Source of the DNA: Atopsyche davidsoni
Lineage: Eukaryota; Arthropoda; Insecta; Trichoptera; Hydrobiosidae
DNA length: 64,000 nucleotides
Direction: 5' to 3'
Assembly: GCA_022113835.1 (NCBI GenBank)
Contig: JAILWY010000029.1
Location: 1,932,001-1,996,000 of the forward strand
Part shown: positions 11,977 to 23,031 of the stretch, piece by piece
How positions within the stretch are numbered: the stretch's first letter is position 1
Layout of the letters: every line of letters starts with the position of its first letter
Program-made: the position numbers and the translations under genes
Notes under the pieces: generated by a model
What the model was told of the DNA's origin: nothing
Seen by the model: the letters and a program-made list of their open reading frames with translations, nothing else
The model's database searches: none

Positions 11977-12588
11977 TTTGATCATAAGACCAAACATAGA
12001 ATAAAATATTTTTATGATATTGTATGTATAATATGAATTTGTATTATTTCATTATTAATTAATATACTATGATATTATGAATTTATTTTTACTATATTAA
12101 CACTAAATATTATTTTAAATATATCTGTTTTAATGAACAACTGTACATAAGAACTTAGGGCATTACTATTGCCATTTATTTGATCTGATCGCAAACTAAA
12201 ATTATAATACTAAATATATATATTTAAATAATATTTTTACATATAGCGGTAAATACATTAAAATTTTATAATATATGACTGTAAATATTAAAATAACAAT
12301 AGAAAGTCTACAAGTAATTACATATTCCATTGAATAAAAAAACATTTATTTTATATTGCTTAGCTATAGTTTTGAATTAACAGATTATTAAAAGCATAAT
12401 GACATTTATTAAAAAATAATATTATTTATTTTTATACAATATAATTAAAAAAATATATTTATCGCATAAATATTTTTTTCAATTTATAATGTATAAAAAA
12501 ATAAATAATATTTTTTTGTAATAAACGTTACTGTTAATTCAACAAACAAATAAATTTAAACAAAATATTTTTTTTATTCTAGATTAAA

Positions 12589-12839
12589 CCAGAGACAAAA
12601 TAATTTGAACACCTTTAATGAAGGGTGTTCAAATCAAATGGTAATGGCCATAAAAATATATTTTTAATAATGTGATATAAAAAATAAATCATATTATTTG
12701 ATAATAAATTTCATTATACTGTTAATAATCTTTCAATTCAAAACGATATCTAGGCAAGATAAAATAAATGTTTTTTTTATTAAAGACATAATATATTGAA
12801 CACCGGTAATGACCGGTGTTCAAGCTATTTTGTCTCTGG
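12589..12839. repeat. MITE-like inverted repeat with CCAGAGACAAAATA ends
   Basis: The two ends are inverted repeats of about 25 bases (CCAGAGACAAAATAATTTGA and its complement). Inside are two short hairpins, each GAACACC...GGTGTTC. The corresponding place in unit 2 (27956-28015) holds a compact 60-base hairpin made of the same parts. No transposase is encoded. The surrounding 11977-12588 is AT-rich and holds only the GNAT 3' UTR. Confidence 0.65.
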
Positions 12840-12984
12840 TTCAGGTTTTGGATTGCATCAACACAGAAACATACATTATACAGTATGTAACAAAATAGCG
12901 TAACCGGCATAAGTTATAAAAAAAATTATATCTAGCATTGGAAAATAATAAAACACGTAGTTAATCATACATACTTAAATGCTT

Positions 12985-13245
12985 TATTATCAATAAGGTG
13001 TCCAGTCTCCTCCGTTGTTCATACCAGCCAGGCATCTTCGAGGCATACTTTCAATTAATTTTTCTGCATATTCACGGAATAATGACCTCCAATTGGCCTT
13101 GAAATTGCGAGTAATCTCGGCGGCAGTTATCATTTTTTTTCCTCGAAGTTTAAGCTTTATCAACGCCTAAACGTTTTTAATTGGGTTTGCGTTTGGGTTT
13201 AGGAGATTGTGAGGGCCAATCCAAGACATCGATGCCTTTATCTTG
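12985..13245 (-). pseudogene. Tc1/mariner transposase C-terminal remnant
   Basis: Read on the minus strand, the region gives GIDVLDWPSQSPKP, then a stop, then, after gaps, LIESMPRRCLAGMNNGG. These match the catalytic C-terminal part of Tc1 transposases (VLDWPSQSPDLNPIEN and the S-M-P-R-R-C tail). In-frame stops and lost residues show it is dead. It occupies the place where unit 2 carries the IDE promoter and first exon. Confidence 0.72.
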
Positions 13246-13516
13246 TTTCCATATCTGCATATCTCTTTTTATATCTCTCTCTCTATCTATAATCAGCTGC
13301 AGCTTTTTCTTCTGATAGACAACGACATAACCGAGTCATTAAATCACCAAGAGAAATAAATTAGGTAATAATATTGAAAGTATTGTCGCAAAAATTGACC
13401 AACACGAGGTTGGTAGTCTTTTTTTGTTTATTTCGTGTCCTTTTACTTGCCACTAATCAAATTAACTTTGTTGCAGCGAACCTGTGATAAATTGCTGTAA
13501 GACACCGAGAAAAGCG

Positions 13517-16500
13517 ATGTCCACCACAGTCTCACCTGTCACCTGTCTCTCCAGTCAGCCTGTCACCCGTCTCAGCATGTCCAACACAACCGACGACAAA
13601 GTCGTCAGCCGCCACAATGTAGACAAGTCCTCTGAAGATAAGCGGGAGTACTTGTAAGTTGATACCTCATCAATATACTAACCAATTTCAGATAAAACCA
13701 ACGACTAAATTCTCCACGTAGACATCGGAGTAAATTATTGCCATTTCCAAGAAGTTCATAATAGGGGAAGTGCAGCGATTGTGGAATACCCTTTTATATT
13801 TTTGACATCAATCTTAACGGTTATACTCTTTGGAAAATCTTCTACCTTTTCCAAATAAATAATTTATTTGCCTACAATCTATTATAATGTAGGATGCCTT
13901 AAAGTTTTCAGAAATTGTTTTATCAAGCATAATACGAAAAAGCGGAAAATTCCACATTACCTCCATACTGCATATAATGTGGAATACTATATTCCACATT
14001 AGCATCACTTTTTAAAAGAGTAAATGATTTTTAAAGTGAAACTGTGTATAGTTATGTGATTGTTTATTATGTTTAATTATAGGTATACAATTATTTAGAA
14101 ATGCAAAATTCACATATGAAAGTATTGAACTACATATTCAAACATAATTCGTGTGCCCAATTCATACACACGACGCAACGAATTCACCGGTTACCAGCCG
14201 CATCGCTGGAATAGGCCTCGTTGCAAAACATACAGAACGCATCCAAAGAAGATTCCGAATGCTGTCGATATGAGGAATCTTGCTGGCTGTGTACAGAATC
14301 ATCCAAGTCATCTACTACATTAGTAAAGCTTGCATCAGAGTCAGATGAGTCGGGATACATTCTACGCCGAATTTCAATGGAAGCGTTTTTCCTTTTTGAT
14401 TTGGTTTTTTTCTCATCAATTTCTTTCGTTCCTGAGTCGCTGTTGGAGTTTGTATGCTAATATTTTTGTTTCTATTAAGAAAACCCTGCAACCAGTACCT
14501 CCCAGCTGCTTGATGATCATTTCACCGTTGAGGTTATGTTGTTTGTTGATGATGGATGTCGATCAGAGGTTCTCAAACTTTTATTGACCACCGCCCCCTT
14601 GACAAGAAAAAAAATTCAAAACGCCCCCTTTGACATAATAGTTATAATTATACCAATTTAATTTCTGTATATTATTTATTAACACATTGTTTGCGGGTCG
14701 CATGTTAAGTCGTCTTTGGTCGACTAGTACTAGAGCGCAGGTCGCATATAAATATGTTCGCGCGAAATGTCGCGAAAAACGCCCGCCCCACGCACAATTC
14801 CGCGCCCGCATACAATGTGTTAAATTATATCTATTTCTATTAGAGTTTAACTTCTGATCTGGTCGCTAAAAAATACATTAACTTTTTAATGACCATTTTA
14901 TTTTACCACGCACGAGTATTGATCACTGACCAAGCATTCAAAAACATTTAAGTTTACTGAACTAACAAATACCCCATACTCTTTTTGAACACACTGTACT
15001 TGTTTATTTGCGGCATCTTAAGCGATATCTGTGCAGGCTTTAATTAAAGCTAATAAATATGATTGAAAAACATTCTAGATCCCTATACTGTTAATTATAA
15101 AACTAGGTTGAGATTTTAACAGTTGAAATTTAGGCCATAATAATACGATAAACACATTTTTGACGGCTAGATAAAATCTTTTTTTCGCTCCCCGTGAACT
15201 TTAAAATGCCCCCCATTTTCCCATGGACTCGCCACCGCCCCCTTGGAAAGCTCCAGCGCCCACTGGGGGGCGGTACCGCCCCCGTTGAGAACCTATGATG
15301 TAGATCAAAAGGCTTGGCGAAATGTTTGCGTATTACGCGCGGTTACTGGTCTCTCTGTGCGCGTTGCGCGATGGGGTTGTTTGGTTGTAAAATTGGAAAG
15401 TTTCTACCTGCTCGAACAAGCTTAACCTTGTGGTCGAGGCGGTTGTCCAAACAAGTCCCTATTCTAGCTCGGTGCATTTGCACCGGCCGCTACAATCAGA
15501 TGAAAATGGATTTTTGACGTTGTTTTTCTCAGCTAGTTGATAGGCCAAGGAACATACGTCTCGTTGAGTCAATCCAAAGTAATTCTTCTACGTAACTGTT
15601 CTTCAAAATCTTGCAACACAGGTTTTCTACCCAATGTTGTAGAAATAACTGAGTTAACCGTCGAATTTTGGTTTTCTTTTGGATTTTTTACGAATCTAAA
15701 TAGCGTAGTTCGTGGGACATCAAAAGTACCTCAGGCCATCTTATACCCCATTTTCTTTTCTACAACAGCTTCAAGTGCTTGCAACATTATTGCATTCTCC
15801 CATTGTTTTTCTTTTGTACCCTTTTTCGGCATTTTCTTGTTTAAAATTATAATGTTAAAATAAGAAAACGATAAAATTTAAGGATGCAGGTATTGTGGAA
15901 TATATTCCACAATACCTGCCACGACGTATTCCACAATACCAAAATGTCACTTTTTTTGGTAACCATTATTTTTAACAAAAGTAATATTGCTAAGACAAAA
16001 CTATTAACAGTTTCTGGAAAAACTTTGTTGGTTGGCACTACAAAATGAGGAAAAAAAAAAAAAAGAAATTTTTACCTTTATGACGGGGAAGAGAATATTC
16101 AAAAATCACACAAAAAAAAGTCAACTGTCCGCCATGTGACAAATGTTAAATTAAAGAAAGATTTCTATAGATCTCCGCTTTTACCGACTGATTCCTTAAT
16201 AATATTTCGTATTGTAGTCGTTTTACACATCAACGAGAGATGTTACAGCTTTGATTTGGCATTTATCAAGAATTCCACATTAGCAGCATATTCCACGTTC
16301 GCTGCGTGGACGCGCCGAATCCGCAGCATGCGTGGATCCCGCTGAGTCGTAAATTCAGCCCACACTTGTTCGATCTTCGGCTCGCTTCTCGACCGGGATT
16401 AATGGTCGTTATCTTTCATTTTAAGGTATGATGCGCGTCTCGTTCGTCAATAAAATCCGGATTCTATAACTTTCGTTTTTATTACAATAAATTGTAACTT

Positions 16501-19500
16501 ATCAATATAGTTAACACTTGTTCGATACACTTTCAAGCAACATACAATATAAATATCACATAACAGTAAGAGAATAGAGAGAAATAGAGGACGAGCTGAA
16601 GGCCAGCCCGCCCTTTTATACGTTACTGCCCCCCCCTTCTCTAGGTCCCAATTCGCCGTCATATGACTCATAGGTCACATGGCTTGCAAAACAGTTCCCT
16701 GAGCTATCACCACTTTGATAGCTCATACTACCAACCAAACATAGATGGTGGTACCATCATTAAAATCGTACACTGCGAATACCCTATATTTTTAATATTT
16801 CGTGTAAGCGTTCTTACATTGCAGAGGTCTAATACTGCAAAACAAGATGAAGGTGTTGCTTGTGAGCGACCCCACCACCGACAAGTCTGCAGCTGCTCTT
16901 GATGTCAACGTCGGTGAGTTCCTAATTTCATTAGAAAAACTAAATAACTGTGTGCCAAATAGAAAAACTGACTGTGCCAACTCGGCCCGCTATATAATGA
17001 CTTCCAATGCCTCTATTTCTATTTGGCATACCTGAAAATATGGCCAAAATATGATACCACATGCTTTTTTCTCCATCATCAGGAGTTCTCTCATTTGTGA
17101 CGTGTATTCTCCTGTAAATTATTCAGTGTATGTTAATTAATGGTAAGTGATCAGTAGTTTTTTTGGACTAATGTTTTGTAGGTGTGATGTCGGACCCGCC
17201 CGAATTCCCCGGCTTGGCCCACTTCTGCGAGCACATGCTGTTCCTGGGGACCAAGAAGTATCCACAGGTAAGGATGCCTTATTACAAATCACATGTGTTC
17301 GCAGTCATTTCAATTCATTGCTCCGTTAAAAACTGAGCATAAGACAATATAATTTATCTCTCTTACATCACCACCTCAAGACAATCTTCGCATACATTAA
17401 ATTCAGATTTTTAAATACTATAGTAACTTGTATCTTGAACAGAGCTAATAATATTTTATGTTCATAGGAAAACGAGTACAGAAAATTTCTGTCAGAAAAT
17501 GGAGGAGAATCCAATGCCTGCACTTTTCTTGATCACACCTGCTTCTACTTCGATGTCGTTCCAGAGAAGTTATCACAAGCACTCGATATGTAAGTTCGAC
17601 CATGCGTATACTCTACGAACTAAGATGGATTATGGAATCCTGAGCTTTATACTAGAGACATCACAAGCCGGAGACGGCGCAGTTGCCTCTTCTCAAATCG
17701 AGTTTGATTCTTTTTAGTTTTGCGCAATTCTTCATCTCCCCGATGTTCACATCGAACATGACAGAACGGGAACTGAACGCCGTGGACTCGGAGCACTCCA
17801 AGAACCTCATCAGTGATTCCTGGCGCCTTGACCAACTTAACCGCTCCACCGCCGACCCCACGCATCCCTACTGCAAGTTCGGCACCGGTGAGAATCGATC
17901 AGCAGTTTTATTTATTTAAATAGACATTGTAATTAAGTGATCTTTAATTACCATTGTAAATTTATTTAAGGTAACAAATACACACTGGACGAGAAGCCAA
18001 AAGAGATGGGAGTGGATATCCGAGAGGAGTTGCTCAAGTTTCACAATCAGTGGTACTCTTCCAACATCATGAGTCTCACTGTGCTTGGAAAAGGTCTGTA
18101 TCGCATTTTTCAATACTTTAATAAATAGACAATATTTTGGTAATCCACTTGAAACAATGAGAAGAATCCTCGAAAATATTTTCCACAACACTAGTGGGAA
18201 TTGAACCCACACATCGCACCATCGCAATCGCAACATCGGCATCTCTGTGAAGCTGAATTGGAAGTGAATAGATATGTCAAAAAAAAAACGTAATTACTGT
18301 GATGTATTCCAGAATCTCTGCCGGACTTGGAGAAGCTGGTGGTGGAGCTGTTTTCTGACGTGGAGGACAAGCAGGTGGAGCGACCCGAGTGGCTGGAGCA
18401 CCCGTACCCGCCCGCCTTCCAGGGCATGCGGGCCTTTGTCACGCCCGTCAAGGACCTGCGCAATCTCAGCATCACTTGCCCCATCCCCGACTACAAGCCG
18501 TACTACAAGAGCAAGGTCAGTGTGGAAAAAGTTTTATTCGTTTTTATCAGATCCACTGTGAGGATCAGAGACCGGTGCTTTGAAAAGAGTGCAGACCAGA
18601 GGCTCGCAACCCTCGGGGTAGGATTGCAGAAAATATACATTCCTTGTTTTGGCGTTGGAAAGATCGATGTACTATGCCTTTTAATTATTCAGTTATTGAT
18701 TTTTTTACTATTATTTAAAGCCAGGACACTACTTGTCATACCTCCTGGGCCACGAAGGTCCAGGCAGTCTTCTGTCAGCTCTGAAAAAGCGGGGCTGGTG
18801 CAACAGGTAACTGCATCTTCAATATTTTACATTACAATCTGCGTAACCATATTTGGATCCTATTTCTAAATAGCGATGAGATATTGTGAAACAATAATAG
18901 CATCATCACAAACATGATTGTTTATACAGCCTTGTTGGAGGCATCCAGAGCAGTGTCAGTGGGTTCGGATTCTTTGGGGTTCAAGTCGACCTCACGGAGG
19001 ATGGAATCTTGCACGTGGACGACATCATAAAGCTGGTCTTCCAGGTAAACACACTATCAGCATGAAACAACGATTATTCAAAGATGAATTTCATTACTGT
19101 ACCGTGTGCTCGCATTCTGTTGCAGTACGTAAACATGCTGAAGCGCCTGGGGCCGGTGAAGTGGGTGCACGACGAGCATTCCCTCATCAACGATATGCAT
19201 TTCCGCTTCAAGGACAAGATGGAGCCGCGGAGCTTTGTCGCTAGCTATGTGCACTCCCTGCAAGTACGTATGTTGTTATATTTTTTTTTGCTTCCGATCG
19301 CAGGGAGCGGTGTGAACTGGCATCATATATCTCGGAAACATGGATGCTGCGAATCAATAGTCAGTTTCTTGCGCTAATCCAAATGACAATCCAATATATC
19401 TTCAAACAACAAGCAGCATTCACACACTCTGTTTTTAAAAGTGAAACTTCTTCCCTGTGATGCAGAAGTACCCGTTCGAGGACGTACTGACTGCACTGTA

Positions 19501-22500
19501 TCGCTTCACGGAGTGGCGACCCGACCTAGTGTCGGAGATGCTGGACCTGCTGGCCCCCGAGCGCGTGCGCGTGGTGGTGGTGGGGAAGGTCTTTGAGACT
19601 GAGTGCGACCTCACGGAGAAGTGGTATGGCACCAAGTACAAGCTGGAGCCCATCCCCAAGGAGACTCTTCAGGTAATCGACGCTCTCTTTTTATTTTCAT
19701 TATGAATATAATATCCATATTCTATGTGTGATAATTTACTAATTCACCGTGTATTTTCAGAGCTGGCGTGATTCAGGAGAATGCGAGGAACTGTTTCTGC
19801 CTCTCCCCAATGAGTTTATCCCGTCAACGTTTGACCTGGCCCCCCTCGAGGAGAGTGGGAAGCCCCCAGTCATCATCAAGGACACGCCGCGGATGCGAGT
19901 CTGGTACAAGCAGGACGATGAGTACTTCCTGCCCAAGCTAAACACTTTTATCGAGCTGGATAGGTCAGTGACACATCCGGCGCAAACACCACCTTATTCA
20001 CCTGATGCTGATGCGATATTCGGGGGTCCTTTAAATCCTTACTGTCTTTTTTGTCTGCGCCGAGAGCGCTAAGGTATCCTCAACCAAGATCTGACGTCTC
20101 TGTATTCTTAGCCATAATTTTGATTGCAGTCCGATGGCGTACGTGGATCCAATCAGTTGCAACATGACCACGCTCCTGACCATGCTATTCCGAGACGCCC
20201 TCAATGAGTACGCCTACGCTGCGGAGTGCGCCGGCATTTACTGGAGCATCTCCAATACCAAGTCCGGCATATCGGTGAGACAGATCTCTTAACACGTTCT
20301 ATCTATCAGAAGTGCCTCTTCAGGGACTCGGAGCTATCGAGTAGTCTTGTTGTCTAATTCCTGTTTCTACCATATCTCTTTTTATTCGAAATTCCCCGAT
20401 TATTAATTGGTATTATTGCGTTATTTGGCAGTTAAGAATGGAAGGCTACGACTCAAAGCAGCACGTCCTGCTAGAAAAGATAATGGAACGGCTGGTTCAG
20501 TTCAAAGTGGACCCCAAGCGCTACGAGGTCATGCTGGAGATGTATGCGCGCAACATACGCAACTTCAATGCTGAGCAGCCCTGCCAGCACGGTATTTACC
20601 ACCTCAACATTCTGCTCACCGACACGGCCTGGACCATGGGCGAACTCCTGGAGGCCATCAACTGTAAGAAAACTATAATATGTTCACGATGTGCCGCAAA
20701 GAGCTCACCTGGCTCCGAAGTTATTCATATAATTATTATATATCTTTGCAGCCATGTCGGTGGAGATTCTCCAAGACTTCATTCCTCGCTTGCTGGCATC
20801 AGTCCATGTGGAAATCCTTGTGCACGGCAACGCCACCAAAGTACGAGCTCTGGAAATTGCTGAACTTGTTGAAAACAGGTAGACTTTTGAGATTTTATAA
20901 GACTGGTAATAGGATTGTGAATACAGAGAGATTAAAAGCTTAGCTGCTGCGGAAGTCTTCGTTGATATTAAATATGTTGGAGGCAGTTACCCTTGAGTGC
21001 CCTTTGACTGTGTTTAAAATTTGAATTGTAGTCTCCCGAAGTCCTGCGCTCCACTGCTCCCTCAACAGCTGCTTCCGAGCAGGGAAATACAGCTGGAGAA
21101 GGGTGAGTCTCCAATCACATCCTGTTTTATTTATCACGTCAATTGAATATCATCAAAAATTCAGCCCATTTATCGATAAGAATGAATTGCCGTCCAAAAT
21201 TCTTCGTCACATCCCCATAACCCATTTTTCAAATGGCATTTTTTGGATGATTGATTCTGCACGAGATCTAAACGGAGAAAAGTATTGTACTTAATTTCAG
21301 CGAAGAAAATGGCGATGCATCTTTAATGCCTTAATTGTGCACCGGGATAACCATCTCTTCAGCTCAATCATTTCAATGAACTTAAATTTTCAAACACAGG
21401 TAGCAACTTCAGGATGGAGGCCGCTCACACTATGCACCCCAGCTCCTGCATCGAGGTATACTACCAATATGGCATGCAGTCCGTCATCTGCAATGTCGTG
21501 CTGGAGCTCTTCCTCCAGATCATCTCGGAGCCTTGCATTAACATCCTGCGCACCAAGGTCAGTGGTGAAGATGTTAATGATAAGTTGTTACTTTAGTGGT
21601 GAAGAAAGTTCTATTGAGAATAATCTCAAGAGAACATATAAAGACGAAAACCGGATGAGAATCTATTAGGCGTGATATTGTATGATTAATTTTTTTTTAT
21701 GTGATTAAGCATATTTTTTCACACATTGAAAACGATTAAAGAAAACTCTCAGAAAAAAAAAAAAAAAAAAAAAAAAAATATGCTTAATCACATAAACATA
21801 TTAATACCTGCATGGGTAAATAAATACGCATCCTGATTAACATTAATCCAATTTAATATAATTTTTTTTTGTTAGATTGAAGAATTTTAGATAATTTTTA
21901 ATAATATTTTTAATAATATTTTTTCTTAATTATTTAAAATGGCACAACACTTTATTTGTTATTAGTATTTGAAGTTGTGAATGCTCGGTGTGATTCTAGG
22001 AGCAGCTGGGCTACCTCGTGTTCAGCGGGATGCGCCGCAGCAACGGAGTCCAGGGCCTGAGGGTCGTCATCCAGTCCGAGAAGCATCCCGTGTTCCTCGA
22101 GGAGCGGGTGGAAGCTTTTCTTGATCACATGGGGGTATTGGTTACACTAAATATTTAATACAACCTCATCTAAACATGGTTATCTCAACGGTATAATTTG
22201 AATGAATTTAATCCGTAAGGACCTTGCCAATGGTTTTGTCATTTCAGAAACACATTGAAAATATGTCAGAGGAAGAGTACGAGCGCCATCGCAACTCTCT
22301 GGTGGCTCAGCGACTGGAGAAGCCCAAGATGATGGAGGGGCGCACTACCCTGCTGTGGAGCGAGATCAAGTCCCAGCAGTACCACTTTGACAGGACTAAT
22401 GTGGAGGTAGCGGCTCTGCGCTGCCTCAGCAAGCAACAGATACTCGACTTCTACAAAGTAAGTCGCAAGCCTGAACACCTTCTGGTGATTCTCGACAGTA

Positions 22501-23031
22501 TAGCAATATATTGAGCTAAGCTGCAGTGAATGTACCAAGTTGATATCGGGTTCAAAGTAAGATTTAGACACATAAACATATTAATTTTGTAAATTGTAAA
22601 ATTTTAGGAATTCATCTCGATTGGTTCACCAGACAGACAGAAACTGTGCGTTATGGTGATCAGCAAATCCGAGGGAGGCGCCGGCCTCATCAAGCCATCG
22701 GAAACGGACGAACTCACGCCCCAAGAGCTTTCTAAGGTGACAAACCGAACCCTCGCGTTGTTCTCCTTCCCCAGGTCTCTGATGGACATGCCCACTATCC
22801 TCGTCTTTGGCTGCCTGAGCGTCCTGGTGATCCACCTGATCTTCTTCTCCAAATTTTGACCACTTCAGAATCACGCTCACGCGGCCTGACAGTTAGTCTT
22901 AACGTGCCTTTATTTTTTTCCAGACGGTCATCATAGATGACGTCATCGCATTCAAGAGTGGCCGCTCGCTGTTCCCTCAGCTGAAGCCCTACACCAACAT
23001 CCCGCGCAAGGGGGCCACCTACAAGCTCTGA
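13517..23031 (+). CDS. Ide: insulin-degrading enzyme, unit 1 copy: first exon missing, exons 2-22 open
   Basis: Exons are 13477-13653, 16825-16913, 17182-17267, 17468-17589, 17718-17887, 17971-18093, 18313-18515, 18721-18806, 18930-19044, 19126-19263, 19466-19672, 19761-19963, 20130-20274, 20432-20663, 20752-20878, 21032-21102, 21400-21557, 22000-22134, 22248-22457, 22608-22736 and 22924-23031. All splice sites are GT-AG and the frame is open. From Met 13517 it would give 997 residues, near the usual IDE length of about 1000. The zinc motif HFCEH is at residues 89-93, and the third ligand Glu lies in NAVDSEH. The exon that carries the start codon in unit 2 is absent. Relative to unit 2 there is a 27-nt deletion in exon 21 and about 25-30 substitutions, several at positions conserved in animal IDE (EPCIN, GYLVF). 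It ends in YKL. It may be transcribed from a new promoter or be an untranscribed gene in early decay. Confidence 0.8.
14150..14385 (-). pseudogene. pogo-like transposase C-terminus (zinc-binding tail)
   Basis: Minus-strand reading gives an acidic serine-rich stretch ([19 protein letters not shown]) followed by [17 protein letters not shown], a stop where Trp is expected, then [14 protein letters not shown]. The CxxC...CxxC-WAHE pattern is the PHD-like tail found on many insect pogo-type transposases. Confidence 0.7.
14564..15297. mobile_element. hAT-type MITE, 734 bp
   Basis: The element begins CAGAGGTTCTCAAAC and ends GTTGAGAACCTATG, an imperfect terminal inverted repeat of the hAT type. 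It is flanked by 8-base direct repeats ATGTCGAT (14556-14563) and ATGTAGAT (15298-15305), the target-site length of hAT elements. The ends are C/G-rich (CGCCCCC runs) and there is no transposase. It lies inside the unclassified repeat and itself contains a TTAA-flanked MITE. Confidence 0.82.
14683..14819. mobile_element. TTAA-flanked MITE, 137 bp (piggyBac-type target)
   Basis: TTAA is present on both sides (14679-14682 and 14820-14823). The termini are inverted repeats, CACATTGTTTGCGGGTCGC at left and CACATTGTATGCGGGCGCG as the complement of the right end, with 17 of the first 20 bases matching. The interior is GC-rich and non-coding. TTAA duplication points to piggyBac-type transposition. 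It is nested inside the hAT MITE. Confidence 0.78.
15510..15832 (-). pseudogene. pogo-like transposase N-terminus (Psq helix-turn-helix)
   Basis: Starting at the minus-strand ATG at 15832, the frame reads [29 protein letters not shown], a stop, then [14 protein letters not shown]. This is the Pipsqueak-type helix-turn-helix that opens pogo/CENP-B-like transposases. At least two in-frame stops make it non-functional. Confidence 0.75.
15887..15918. repeat. perfect 32-bp palindrome containing TGTGGAATA
   Basis: The half-site CAGGTATTGTGGAATA is followed directly by its exact complement. It sits just upstream of the pogo-like transposase start and is made of two copies of the motif repeated near the element's ends. 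Confidence 0.85.
16445..16680 (-). mobile_element. possible solo LTR or promoter-bearing element fragment
   Basis: On the minus strand the stretch holds TATAAAAG (complement at 16613-16620) in a GC-rich setting, followed about 135 bases later by AATAAA (complement at 16478-16483), the order found in retroelement LTRs. The sequence has no counterpart in the short intron of unit 2. Ends and target duplication were not resolved. Between it and IDE exon 3 (16681-16824) nothing else was recognised. Confidence 0.35.
21697..21795. repeat. foldback element with long A run in IDE unit 1 intron 18
   Basis: Arms at 21697-21719 and 21773-21795 are perfect 23-base inverted repeats (TTATGTGATTAAGCATATTT...). 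A run of A fills the right side of the loop. The equivalent intron of unit 2 is 194 bp and lacks it; here the intron is 442 bp. Confidence 0.75.

Larger units (their letters stand above)
14530..15510. repeat. unclassified repeat inserted in the pogo element, also present at 34599-34904
   Basis: Its flanks, outside the hAT MITE, match the insertion in intron 16 of the other IDE copy: both begin near GGTTATGTTG and GTTGATGATGGATGT and continue to a right end with CTCGGTG-CATTTGCACCGG-like sequence. No coding sequence was recognised. The copy here is interrupted by the 734-bp hAT MITE. Confidence 0.6.
13765..16310 (-). mobile_element. decayed pogo-like (Tc1/mariner superfamily) transposon in IDE intron 2
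   Basis: The counterpart intron in unit 2 is only 119 bp. The inserted DNA is bounded by inverted copies of GCAGCGATTGTGGAATA (13772-13788; complement at 16289-16305, 15 of 17 matching). It contains both ends of a pogo-like transposase on the minus strand and many copies of a TGTGGAATA motif near both edges. It is broken by at least one large insertion (about 14530-15510). The outer limits are approximate and no TA target duplication was confirmed. Confidence 0.65.

Noticed and set aside
18186..18240. tRNA-like B box (GGGTTCAATTCCCAC on the minus strand) in IDE intron 7, also at 31740-31795
   Set aside because: Only the 3' half of a tRNA-like head is seen, with no cloverleaf; present in both units, so an old SINE scrap at most.
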